64,000 nt of DNA from positions 124,001-188,000 of the forward strand of contig JASTVH010000006.1 of NCBI GenBank assembly GCA_042862465.1, read 5' to 3'. How positions within the stretch are numbered: the first letter of the stretch is position 1; each line of letters begins with the position of its first letter. The DNA comes from JASTVH01 sp042862465 (GTDB lineage: Bacteria > Pseudomonadota > Gammaproteobacteria > Pseudomonadales > Oleiphilaceae). Positions 16,753 through 25,092 of the stretch are shown in pieces. A program made the position numbers and the translations under genes. The notes under the pieces were generated by a model that saw only the letters and a list, made by a program, of their open reading frames with translations, was not told where the DNA came from and ran no database searches.

Positions 16753-17840
16753 GCCACCTCGCGCATCCGCACGGGCAGGCGCCGGGGTCCCCAGCGGCCC
16801 GGTTGCGCCTCGAAACGCCCCGGTACAGGCGTGCCGCATTGGTTGCAGGCGCCATGGGCATCCAGATTCCAGGTTCCCAGCTGATACCAGTCCCGTTCGA
16901 TCAGCAGCTCGCCACAATGGTGGCACCAGGTGCTGCTGCCGACGTTGTCGTGAACGTTGCCGGTATAGACGTACCTGAGGCCGTTTTTCATGGCGATCTG
17001 GCGGGCCTGGGTGAGCTTCCGGGCCGGCGTCGCCGGTGTTTCGCGCATTTTCCAGTCGGGGTGGAAGGCGGTGAAATGCAGGGGGATGTCGTCTCCCAGC
17101 TCTTCGTGAATCCACCGGGTCATGGCTTCCAGCTCTTCCACGCTGTCATTTTCGCCCGGGATCAGCAGCGTCGTGATTTCGAACCAGATGTCGGTTTCGT
17201 GGCGCAGGTAGCGCAGGGAATCCAGAACTGGCTCCAGGTGAGCACCGCAAATCTTGTGATAGAAACGGTCGGTGAACGCCTTGAGGTCGATATTGACGGC
17301 ATCGAACGCAGAAAAGAAATCCGCTCGCGCCTGGGGTTCGATGTAGCCGGCCGTGACCGCCACCGGGTGCAGATCCCGGGCGCGGCAGGCTTCGGCCACA
17401 TCGGTGGCATATTCAAGGAAGATGACCGGGTCGTTGTAGGTGAACGCCACGCTGCGACAGCCCAGGCGTTCGGCCTCTCGGGCGATCTGGTCTGGTGTGG
17501 CCTGGTCAGCCAGCCGATCCATTTCCCGCGACTTGCTCATATCCCAGTTCTGGCAGAATTTGCACGCCAGGTTGCAGCCGGCGGTACCAAAGGACAGGAT
17601 AGGGGTTCCCGGGAGGAAATGGTTGAGCGGTTTTTTCTCGATGGGGTCCACACAGAACCCGGAGGAACGGCCCCAGGTCTTGAGCACGATTTCATCGTTT
17701 TCCCTTGCCCGCACGAAGCACAGCCCCTGCTGACCTTCCTGCAGCTTGCAGCGGCGCGGGCAGAGATCGCACTGCACGCGGCCATCATCCAGTCGGTGCC
17801 AGTAGCGGGTTGAAACGGAGTCGGGAATCTTTTGGGTCAT
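16746..17840 (-). CDS. amrS: AmmeMemoRadiSam-system radical SAM enzyme AmrS
   Basis: This 364-residue protein resembles pyruvate-formate-lyase-activating enzymes. The radical SAM cluster motif is C89-x3-C93-x2-C96 (CNLACKFC). A cysteine-rich N-terminus (CDLCPRRC, about 24-31) and a C-terminal zinc-ribbon-like pair (WCHHCGE and CNQCGTP) flank the barrel. These features mark the AmrS family. The AmrA and AmrB partners usually found with it are not in this window. The function is unresolved. It is the first gene of a two-gene unit with alkB. Confidence 0.9.
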   Translation of the reverse strand: MTQKIPDSVSTRYWHRLDDGRVQCDLCPRRCKLQEGQQGLCFVRARENDEIVLKTWGRSSGFCVDPIEKKPLNHFLPGTPILSFGTAGCNLACKFCQNWDMSKSREMDRLADQATPDQIAREAERLGCRSVAFTYNDPVIFLEYATDVAEACRARDLHPVAVTAGYIEPQARADFFSAFDAVNIDLKAFTDRFYHKICGAHLEPVLDSLRYLRHETDIWFEITTLLIPGENDSVEELEAMTRWIHEELGDDIPLHFTAFHPDWKMRETPATPARKLTQARQIAMKNGLRYVYTGNVHDNVGSSTWCHHCGELLIERDWYQLGTWNLDAHGACNQCGTPVPGRFEAQPGRWGPRRLPVRMREVAW

Positions 17841-18023
17841 GGCAATCTAACAGTGTAGCGGACCGGGCCTGTCGAAGGGCCCGTGTCGGTATGAAGTCCC
17901 CTGAACGGGGAGCGGGTTATTTTGTAGACAGCTCGGGACAGCTCGGGTTCCCGCTGACCGCTTTTGATCTGATAGCACAGGGGCTATCCTTTTTGACGAC
18001 GATTTGCGGAGGGCAATGACCGA

Positions 18024-18878
18024 ATGCATGTGAAACAGAAGCTGACCGCCATCGGTCTGACGGTTCTTGGATTGATGATGGTCAGTCCCGCCTGGGCCAT
18101 CGAGTGGCTCGATCAGCCGCGCCAGGGCAGCCTGATGCGGGGCAAGGTGGAACCCGGACATGCGATCCGCTTCCATGGGGAGCCGGTGCGTGTGACGGAG
18201 GATGGCGCGTTTGTGATTGGTTTCAGTCGCGAAGCCGATCTCGATCAGAAAGTGGTGGAGGTAACGTCCTCCGGCGAACGGATTGTTCACCCCCTGACCC
18301 TGCAGGAACGCGAGTACGACATCCAGCGCATCGAAGGGGTGCCGCAGCGAACGGTCACGCCCGATCCCAAGAACCTCAAACGCATTCGTGCCGAAGCCGC
18401 GCTGGTGCGCAAGGCGCGCAAGACCGACTCGGATCTGACCTTTTTCACGGATGCTTTCATCTGGCCGGCCCAGGGTCCCATTACCGGTGTTTATGGCAGC
18501 CAGCGTGTTTACAATGGAGAACCGCGCCGCCCCCATTATGGTGTTGATATCGCCGCGCCCAAGGGGGCGCCGGTAGTGGCGCCGGCGCCCGGAACCGTGA
18601 CGCTGGTGCATGACAACATGTTCTTCTCCGGCGGTACGCTGTTGATTGATCATGGTTACGGGGTCTCTTCCACCTTCATCCACATGGATGAGGTGCTGGT
18701 GGAGGAAGGCCAGCACGTGGAGCAGGGGGACCTGATCGGCCGTGTTGGTGAAAAGGGCAGGGCCACCGGGCCGCATCTGGACTGGCGCATGAACTGGTAC
18801 GATGTCAGGGTTGATCCCTCCTTCCTGGCTCCACCGCTGGATCACGGTAAAACCCCGCAAACCGCAAGTGCCGAATAA
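18024..18878 (+). CDS. M23-family peptidase, exported
   Basis: This 284-residue protein has a signal peptide (about 1-25, ending SPAWA), an N-terminal beta-rich region and a C-terminal LytM/M23 domain. The first zinc motif is H171-x3-D175 (HYGVD). The second, usually HxH, reads H251-L-D253 (TGPHLDW), so the usual ligand His is an Asp. I recall this HLDW form from other proteobacterial homologues. It would act on periplasmic peptidoglycan or be a non-catalytic activator. GGAGGG lies upstream of the ATG. The next gene starts 18 bp later, so an operon with the FixJ-like pair is likely. Confidence 0.88.
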   Translation: MHVKQKLTAIGLTVLGLMMVSPAWAIEWLDQPRQGSLMRGKVEPGHAIRFHGEPVRVTEDGAFVIGFSREADLDQKVVEVTSSGERIVHPLTLQEREYDIQRIEGVPQRTVTPDPKNLKRIRAEAALVRKARKTDSDLTFFTDAFIWPAQGPITGVYGSQRVYNGEPRRPHYGVDIAAPKGAPVVAPAPGTVTLVHDNMFFSGGTLLIDHGYGVSSTFIHMDEVLVEEGQHVEQGDLIGRVGEKGRATGPHLDWRMNWYDVRVDPSFLAPPLDHGKTPQTASAE

Positions 18879-18896
18879 AACGATAAGGACTAATCG

Positions 18897-19517
18897 ATGA
18901 CCGACATGTCTCAGACCGTCTATGTGGTGGAAGATGATGAAGCCGTACGCGATTCGTTAACGCTCCTGCTGGAGTCCGAGGGATTGCGCGTGGAAACCTT
19001 TGCCACCGGCAATGATTTCCTCGAGGCCTGGAATGAGGACATGGCAGGCTGTATCGTGCTCGACATCCGCATGCCGGGGCTGGATGGCATGGAGGTTCAG
19101 TCGGCACTCAATGAACACAACTCGCTACTGCCCATCATCTTCGTGACCGGCCATGGTGATGTTCCCCTGGCCGTTGAAGCCATGAAGCACGGGGCCGTGG
19201 ACTTCGTGCAGAAGCCCTATCGTGAGGAAGCCTTGCTGGACAAGGTGAAATCGGCGCTGGAACAGGATGAGGAGCAGCGCCGCAGCCTGGGAGAGCGGAA
19301 CGAAATCGTTCGCAAGATCGAAAGCCTCACACCGCGCGAGCGCGAGATCATGGATCGCATGGTGGAAGGGCAGGCCAACAAGGTCATTGCCATCGAGCTC
19401 GATATCAGTCAACGCACGGTGGAGATCCACCGTTCCCGGGTCATGCACAAGATGGGCACCCACTCGCTGGCACACCTGGTCCGCATGGTCATGTCCGTAA
19501 AGGACCGTATTGACTGA
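18897..19517 (+). CDS. FixJ-like response regulator
   Basis: This 206-residue regulator has an N-terminal receiver domain (acidic pair D13-D14, phospho-acceptor D56 in VLDIRMP). A linker and a LuxR-type helix-turn-helix follow (about 143-200, LTPREREIMDRMVEGQANKVIA). The KPYREEALLDKV segment is typical of the FixJ/StyR/TodT group. It is followed without a gap by a REC-PAS-kinase gene, which is presumably its phospho-donor. Its targets are not visible. Confidence 0.92.
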   Translation: MTDMSQTVYVVEDDEAVRDSLTLLLESEGLRVETFATGNDFLEAWNEDMAGCIVLDIRMPGLDGMEVQSALNEHNSLLPIIFVTGHGDVPLAVEAMKHGAVDFVQKPYREEALLDKVKSALEQDEEQRRSLGERNEIVRKIESLTPREREIMDRMVEGQANKVIAIELDISQRTVEIHRSRVMHKMGTHSLAHLVRMVMSVKDRID

Positions 19518-19572
19518 CAGCGGGTCGGCTGCGACAAATGGCGGAATCTCCGTCAAGGTAGTTCACGATGTT

Positions 19573-21168
19573 ATGAGCGAAACGGCGAATCCGTCTCATG
19601 AAGCCACCATCCTGCTGGTGGACGATAACCCCGAAAACCTCAAGGTCCTGTATGAAACCCTGAAGGATCGCGGCTACCGTCTGCTGATCGCCAATGATGG
19701 TGAGAAAGCCCTGTCCCTGGCCGAACGGGATCAGCCCGAAGTGATCCTGCTCGACATCATGATGCCCGGTATGGACGGGTTTGAAGTCTGTCGGCGACTC
19801 AAGACCGGTCCCGGGGCCGAGCTGAGTGCCATCATCTTCCTCTCCGCGCTCGACGATGTGGAATCCAAGATCAAGGGGTTCAGTCTCGGGGGCGTGGACT
19901 ACATCTCCAAGCCGTTCCAGGCCCAGGAAGTGATTGCCCGCGTGGTGACCCACGTCCGTGTCATCCAGCTTGAACGGGCCCTGCAGGCTCGCAACCAGCA
20001 ACTGGAAAGTGACCAGGCCCGCATACTGAATGCCATCAACGAAGGTATTTACGGCCTTGATCCCTCAGGCCAGATCATCTTTGCCAATCCTGCCGCGGGG
20101 GCCATCAATCACTGTCAGCCTGCAGAACTGGTAGGGCGTAATTTCTTCCAGCTTCATTTCGACTGTCCAATGTCCTCGCCGGGGCCAGGTTTCACGCCGG
20201 CCTCTGAAACCTGCGATAAGGGTATTCCAGAGCATCAGCGCGGGATTGGCTTCAAGCGGCCCGACGGTTCTACCTTCATGGTCGAATACCGGGCAACGCC
20301 CAAGCTGGAGAAGGACGTCCTCATGGGTGCGGTGGTCGTGTTTGAGGACATCACCGCCGAAATCCAGCAGGAGGCGGAGCTGGAGGAGGCGCGTCGGCTG
20401 GTGGACGTGCAGCGGGAACAGCTGGCCCACGCCTCGCGTCTGTCCACCATGGGGGAAATGGCGGCCGGATTTGCCCACGAGGTCAACCAGCCGCTCACGG
20501 CAATCGCCAACTACGCTCGGGTGGCCTGCCGGATGCTTGAGAAGGAGAACCAGGATTGCCCGCGGGTGAAGGAGACCCTGCAGAAGATCGATGCCCAAGC
20601 GCACCGGGCCAGTGAGGTGATTCGGCGCATTCGTGGGTTCGTGCGTAAGCCGGCCAGCGGTAAGGAATGCATCGATTTGGGCGAGTTGCTGACGGAAACC
20701 TGCCGGTTTGCGGAGGTGGACGCTCACAACAACGCCATAGAGATCCGGCTGGAGCTGCCGGAGACACTGCCCGAGGTCAAGGCCGATCCCATCCAGGTGC
20801 AGCAGGTCGCCCTGAATCTGATCCGCAATGCCCTGGAGGCCTCGGCCCGCTGTGCCGATCCCGAGCAGCCGGTCATCGTTTCGGCTGAGGTGGCGGACAA
20901 CGGATCAACCGTACGTGTCGCGGTATTGGATCGGGGGTGTGGCTTGCCGGAGGATGCCGAGGAAAGGCTGTTTCATCCCTTCTTTACGACCAAGAGCGAA
21001 GGCATGGGCATCGGCCTGGCGCTGTGCCGCTCGCTGGTGCAGTCCCAGGGAGGGGAGATTGGCTTCCGGCGACGCGAGCAGGGCGGCACTGAATTCTATT
21101 TCACGCTCCCTGCCGTTGATGACGCCCAGGCCTGCGACGAACCTCTTTCTGCCTCTCTTGGGCAATAG
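19573..21168 (+). CDS. REC-PAS sensor histidine kinase
   Basis: This soluble hybrid kinase of 531 residues has, in order, an N-terminal receiver domain (phospho-acceptor D61 in LLDIMMPGMDG), a PAS domain (about 145-265), a short coiled coil and a HisKA domain with H302 in AAGFAHEVNQPL. A HATPase domain follows with NLIRNALEA and GMGIGLALC. The kinase core is of the FixL/DctB type. The ATG at 19573 is chosen. A TTG at 19510 with AAAGGA before it, overlapping the previous gene, is a real alternative and would add 21 residues. It forms a pathway with the FixJ-like regulator upstream. Confidence 0.88.
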   Translation: MSETANPSHEATILLVDDNPENLKVLYETLKDRGYRLLIANDGEKALSLAERDQPEVILLDIMMPGMDGFEVCRRLKTGPGAELSAIIFLSALDDVESKIKGFSLGGVDYISKPFQAQEVIARVVTHVRVIQLERALQARNQQLESDQARILNAINEGIYGLDPSGQIIFANPAAGAINHCQPAELVGRNFFQLHFDCPMSSPGPGFTPASETCDKGIPEHQRGIGFKRPDGSTFMVEYRATPKLEKDVLMGAVVVFEDITAEIQQEAELEEARRLVDVQREQLAHASRLSTMGEMAAGFAHEVNQPLTAIANYARVACRMLEKENQDCPRVKETLQKIDAQAHRASEVIRRIRGFVRKPASGKECIDLGELLTETCRFAEVDAHNNAIEIRLELPETLPEVKADPIQVQQVALNLIRNALEASARCADPEQPVIVSAEVADNGSTVRVAVLDRGCGLPEDAEERLFHPFFTTKSEGMGIGLALCRSLVQSQGGEIGFRRREQGGTEFYFTLPAVDDAQACDEPLSASLGQ

Positions 21169-21210
21169 TGCGCCCGAGCTTAACCGGGCGCCAGACTATA
21201 AAGGGCGGGG

Positions 21211-22077
21211 TTAGTCCCAGCGAACCTCCCCGGTCAGGTGCGGGGCATCGCCTTTGGCGTTGAGCAACTGGAAGGGCCAGCGGCTGGTCTGGGTGTCCCA
21301 GTTCAGCTGTGCCTTGCCCGGCAGGAACAGCGGCTTCTTGAACGCCACTTCCACGGTCACCCCTTCGCTGCGCCAGCCGGTCTGCTGCTCCAGAATGGCC
21401 AGGCTCTGGGCCTTGCTCCACATGCCATGGGCGATAGCGCGGGGGAAGCCGAAGGCCCGGGCAGTCAGGCTGTGAATATGGATCGGGTTCAGGTCCCCGG
21501 AAACGCGGCCATAGCGTCGGCCGGTGTCGTCCGGTGCTGTGATCTGCTGGGTGTGCGGGTAGCGGGGCAGCTGGTTTTGGGATTTCTTTGATTTGCCGCC
21601 GGCCTGGGGCTGACGGTGCAGTGTGGTGCTTAACTCTTCCCAGATCAGGCGGCCGCTGCTGTATGCCTGTGTCACCAGATCGAATTCCAGGCCACGCTCG
21701 GTTTGCTGCTGGTTCGCGAGATGGCAGTGCAGGTCAAAACACTCGCCCTGGCGCAATGGCCGGTGCTGCGTAATCTGATTGCGCAGGTGAACCAGCCCCA
21801 GGAGTGGAAGCGGAAAGGCCGGATCGGTCAGCAGGCGCATGTGCAGGGGGAAGGCCAGAATATGGGGCCAGGTCATTGGCAGGTTGATACCGGGTTGGAA
21901 GCCGCAGACCTTACGGTAGCGGGCCAGGCGGTCGGTATCGGTGGAAACGCCCAGCAGTTCGGCTTCCAGTTGCGGGATCTCGATCTGGCTTCCCTTGTTG
22001 CCACGGGCGAACAGCGCCTTGCCGTAGAAAGGCCAGAGTGCAGGGGGCTTGTGCTGGTAACGGATGCTGCCGTTCAT
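21211..22077 (-). CDS. MaoC-like hot-dog dehydratase
   Basis: This 288-residue double hot-dog protein has a C-terminal half with the hydratase-2 signature YGRVSGDLNPIHI followed by AFGFPRAIAHGMW, carrying the catalytic Asp and His. These enzymes hydrate enoyl-CoA or enoyl-ACP. The N-terminal half is the degenerate hot dog expected in long MaoC proteins. It is divergent from an AraC-family regulator gene with a 210-bp gap and is likely controlled by it. Roles in fatty-acid or storage-polymer metabolism fit phbB and fadH elsewhere in the window. Confidence 0.87.
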   Translation of the reverse strand: MNGSIRYQHKPPALWPFYGKALFARGNKGSQIEIPQLEAELLGVSTDTDRLARYRKVCGFQPGINLPMTWPHILAFPLHMRLLTDPAFPLPLLGLVHLRNQITQHRPLRQGECFDLHCHLANQQQTERGLEFDLVTQAYSSGRLIWEELSTTLHRQPQAGGKSKKSQNQLPRYPHTQQITAPDDTGRRYGRVSGDLNPIHIHSLTARAFGFPRAIAHGMWSKAQSLAILEQQTGWRSEGVTVEVAFKKPLFLPGKAQLNWDTQTSRWPFQLLNAKGDAPHLTGEVRWD

Positions 22078-22287
22078 CGCGGTACAGGCTCCTGTAAAAT
22101 GAGTGAGATTCGCTATACTCTGTATGTTTATGTTGTACGTTTGTCCTTTTAGGCCATCATGGCCCGCTTTCGGGCGTTAAACGTTACACTCCGCGCACTA
22201 TCGCGCAGACCTTTATTCACTGGCATTGACCTGTTGAACAAGTAGGATAGGCTTGCGGGTCAATCGATTGAAAGGCTTCCCAAAAAG

Positions 22288-23313
22288 ATGCAGGAATTAC
22301 GCGACGCAGGTGTACTGTTCCGGTTGATCTACCAGGCCATGAAAAATACCGGGATCGATACGGATGAAGTCTTCCGCCGCCTGGGGATCGATCAGAGTTA
22401 CCTTGAGAGCACCCAGCTGCGAACGCCCCACAGTGCCCAGGTTTATTTCTGGCAGGTACTTGAGGACATGACTGGCGACCCGGATATCGGGCTGCACCTC
22501 GGGCAGAAGTTGCCGGTGTATAAAGGCCAGGTTCTGGAATACCTGTTTCTGAGCAGTCCCAATTTTGGCGAGGGGCTGCGGAGGGCACTGAACTACCAGC
22601 GTCTGCTGAGTGATGCCGCCAACTCCGATTTTGTCCGCGATGGTGACGAGTGTTACATCGTTCTCAACGCAGCCAGCGAAGAAACCCGCCACCTGTCTCA
22701 TTTGCATGAAGCGTTCGTTCAGGGGCTGATGACATTTTTCCGTTCAGTCACCGACGGCCGTTTCCGTCCCCTCAAGATCACCTTCGAGCATGACAAGCCG
22801 CCGCATCGGGCCGACGAGGCGGAAGAGGTGTTGGGCTGTCCGGTCGAATACGGGGCCGAAGAAAACCGTCTTTATTTCAGCTCCGAGGTGCTGGACTATC
22901 CCTCGCCCCATGCCGAGCCGGAACTGTTGGCGCTGCATGAGCGTTACGCCAGTGAACAGGTAGCCCGGCTCGAGAAGAAGGACATTGTGGGCTATGTGGA
23001 GCGGGTCATCGCCGAGCTGCTCGATTCCGGCGAGGTCACACTGGAAGCGGTGGCCGCACGGCTGGATATGAAGCCAAGAACCTTGCGTACACGCCTGACC
23101 GAAGCCGAATCCAGCTTCAACCAGGTACTGGCCGACTTCCGTTATCGACTGGCACGCCAGCTTCTGGCAACTACCGACGAATCCATTGACGAGATCGTCT
23201 ATCTCACCGGCTTTTCCGAGCCGAGTACGTTCTATCGGGCCTTCAAGCGTTGGTCGGGTATGACGCCGATTGAGTATCGCAAGACGGCGGCGATGGATAT
23301 GCCGGCGCTTTGA
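22288..23313 (+). CDS. AraC-family regulator with arabinose-binding-like N-domain
   Basis: This 341-residue transcription factor has an N-terminal ligand-sensing domain (about 10-200, Arabinose_bd-like) and a C-terminal double helix-turn-helix (about 235-335). The second AraC helix signature is visible as FSEPSTFYRAFKRWSGMTPIEYR. It is divergent from the MaoC dehydratase gene, which is the likely target. The inducer is unknown. The second AraC gene at 23866-24933 has the same architecture, so the two may be distant paralogues. Confidence 0.9.
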   Translation: MQELRDAGVLFRLIYQAMKNTGIDTDEVFRRLGIDQSYLESTQLRTPHSAQVYFWQVLEDMTGDPDIGLHLGQKLPVYKGQVLEYLFLSSPNFGEGLRRALNYQRLLSDAANSDFVRDGDECYIVLNAASEETRHLSHLHEAFVQGLMTFFRSVTDGRFRPLKITFEHDKPPHRADEAEEVLGCPVEYGAEENRLYFSSEVLDYPSPHAEPELLALHERYASEQVARLEKKDIVGYVERVIAELLDSGEVTLEAVAARLDMKPRTLRTRLTEAESSFNQVLADFRYRLARQLLATTDESIDEIVYLTGFSEPSTFYRAFKRWSGMTPIEYRKTAAMDMPAL

Positions 23314-23369
23314 CCGCCTTCATGCGGCAAGTTGTTTCGTCATCAGTGTGGTGGGAGAGGGCGTTGGAG

Positions 23370-23505
23370 GTTGGACGTTTGACGTTTCACGTAAAAACTT
23401 GACTTCGGTACTTCGGGCCGCGTGCTGATTGCGAACGTCCAACGTCCAACGTCCAACGTCCAACGTCCAACGTCCAACGTCCAACGTCCAACGTCCAACG
23501 TCCAA
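23370..23505. repeat. Heptamer-tract repeat element, copy 2 (inverted)
   Basis: Ten exact tandem copies of CGTCCAA fill 23436-23505. The partner segment with GACGTTTCACGTAAAAAC lies at about 23370-23398, and 37 bp separate the two. This is the reverse-complement layout of the element at 584-676, with twice as many units. The tract ends 9 bp before the -35 box of tRNA-Asp. Confidence 0.88.
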
Positions 23506-23514
23506 AAAAATCCG

Positions 23515-23542
23515 TTGACACTCAGCCCCAGACCTCTATAAT
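23515..23542 (+). promoter_or_regulatory. tRNA-Asp promoter
   Basis: Perfect consensus TTGACA (23515-23520) and TATAAT (23537-23542) are separated by 16 bp. A short GC-rich stretch (GCGCCC) after the -10 is compatible with a stringent discriminator. Confidence 0.85.
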
Positions 23543-23581
23543 GCGCCCTCGTTGTCGCCAAGGCGGCAACGGTTCCAACGC

Positions 23582-23658
23582 GGAGCGGTAGTTCAGTTGG
23601 TTAGAATACCGGCCTGTCACGCCGGGGGTCGCGGGTTCGAGTCCCGTCCGCTCCGCCA
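23582..23658 (+). tRNA. tRNA-Asp (GTC)
   Basis: A full 77-nt cloverleaf starts GGAGCGG. The anticodon loop is CTGTCAC (anticodon GTC), the T-loop is TTCGAGT, and an encoded CCA is at 23656-23658. The acceptor stem pairs GGAGCGG with CCGCTCC. Confidence 0.97.
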
Positions 23659-23779
23659 TCTTCCTTCCCCTTTGTTCCAATTCCCGTTAGATTATTATCT
23701 GGCAGCCTGGCCGGTGCTCTGTCATCGCACGGTCATATTGCTGTCATAGCCTGTGTTCAAATGGAATTGGAGAATCCCC

Positions 23780-23863
23780 ATGAGCGACTACGAAGAAGAG
23801 CTGTTGGCATTGTCGCCGGACGACGATGACGACGAGTACGTGGATGACGCAGAAGAAATGTGA
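23780..23863 (+). CDS. Putative acidic microprotein, 27 aa
   Basis: The ATG at 23780 is preceded by TTGGAGAAT, and the reading frame stops at 23863. The peptide begins MSDYEEELLALSPDDDDD and ends AEEM, with about half of all residues Asp or Glu. It ends 2 bp before the convergent AraC gene ends. It could be a real small protein or a chance frame. The good ribosome-binding site and clean ATG favour the former. Confidence 0.45.
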   Translation: MSDYEEELLALSPDDDDDEYVDDAEEM

Positions 23864-23865
23864 TG

Positions 23866-24933
23866 TCAGGGCGTCGGACGTCGGACGTCGGACGTTTGAC
23901 GCCAATGCTCCCGGGCTTCACCCGGGCTGATGCCATACCAGCGCACGAACGCCCGGTGAAAGGCCGGGGGTGATGAAAACCCCAGTACGTAAGACACTTC
24001 CGTAAAGTTGTACGCCGTGTGGCGTACGTATTCCTGTGCCAGCTCCTTTCTGACCTTATCCAGAACCTCCCGGAACGTGGTGCCGTGGTCGGCCAGCTGT
24101 CGGCGCAGGGTCCAGGGCGCCACGCCGAAAGACCGTGCCACGGCCTCCAGAGTGGGGGCCTGTCCGCCGAGCAGTGGTGTCAGGGCTTCCCGAACCCGGT
24201 CGATGAGGCTCCAGCCGGCCCGGATCTGATTCAGCTCCCGCTGGCATTGCTGCACCAGCTTGCGATGCAGGGCATCCTGCCGCAGCGGGTTGGGTGCGTC
24301 GTTTTCGGAGGCGGGCAGGACGATTGCGTTTTGTGCTGCCCCAAACTGCACCGGGCAACCGAAGAAGGTCTCGAAACGTTCCTGGTGCCCGCGTGGGGCG
24401 TATTCGATATCCACCCGTTGCAGGCGTAGCGGCCGGCCGGCGAGGGCTTCCAGAAAGCAGGTCCATCCCGCCAGAATCGAATCCACCACGAAGAAGTTGT
24501 AAGCGTTATAGGGGCTGATGGAATAGAACCAGCCAATCCGGTTGCCGGCCTCGTCCTCCCAGCTGCGCGAGCGGCCCCGGCTGTTGTAACTGCTGAGCCG
24601 CTCAAACCGGATCACCGTGGCCAGCGCCTCACCCAGCGTCGGCGCCGCCATGGCGGCACATCCGGCCAAACCCATGTCGCTTAGCCGGGTGCAGGCCCCA
24701 AATTCCAGTCCCAGGCAGGGATCCTGCACGGCCTCAATGGCGGCATGGCCCAGACGCATGAAGCGGGGAATGCTGATGCGGGCATCCGGCGAGTCGAGCA
24801 ACTCCGGTGTAACGCGGAACTGCTCGAATAGCGGCTCCGGTGCGATGCCGTGCTTGTGTAAAGCCCGGGCCATCAATCCCACGTAGGTGACGGCGATGTC
24901 CCCCAGGTTATTCTGGCGTGTGTTTGAGGTCAT
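23866..24933 (-). CDS. AraC-family regulator, divergent from fadH
   Basis: This 355-residue regulator has an N-terminal Arabinose_bd-like sensing domain (about 15-205) and a C-terminal AraC helix-turn-helix pair (about 240-345), with FSSPPAFHRAFVRWYGISPGE as the second recognition region. It is divergent from fadH across a 159-bp gap and is the likely local activator or repressor of that gene. The last nine or so residues (TSDVRRPTP) are encoded by a degenerate copy of the heptamer repeat, so the natural stop seems to have been replaced by repeat sequence. Confidence 0.88.
   Translation of the reverse strand: MTSNTRQNNLGDIAVTYVGLMARALHKHGIAPEPLFEQFRVTPELLDSPDARISIPRFMRLGHAAIEAVQDPCLGLEFGACTRLSDMGLAGCAAMAAPTLGEALATVIRFERLSSYNSRGRSRSWEDEAGNRIGWFYSISPYNAYNFFVVDSILAGWTCFLEALAGRPLRLQRVDIEYAPRGHQERFETFFGCPVQFGAAQNAIVLPASENDAPNPLRQDALHRKLVQQCQRELNQIRAGWSLIDRVREALTPLLGGQAPTLEAVARSFGVAPWTLRRQLADHGTTFREVLDKVRKELAQEYVRHTAYNFTEVSYVLGFSSPPAFHRAFVRWYGISPGEAREHWRQTSDVRRPTP
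23872..23901. repeat. Degenerate heptamer tract inside the AraC 3' end
   Basis: Three copies of the variant unit GTCGGAC followed by GTTTGACG. The tract overlaps the last codons of the minus-strand AraC gene. Confidence 0.7.
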
Positions 24934-25092
24934 AAAATGTAAAAGTCATTCAGGGTTAATAAAATGTTATTTGAAGTAATTGCTGCTTGGAAGGCCGGAC
25001 GCTAACTTATTTCGCCAGTTTCGTATAAAAAATGATCGATACGTTGTGAGTTCGACAGGGCCTCGCCCTGCAAACCGGCTGGAGAGAGTTAA

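Noticed and set aside
23436..23505. CRISPR array
   Set aside because: The units are 7-bp head-to-tail repeats without spacers, and there are no cas genes.
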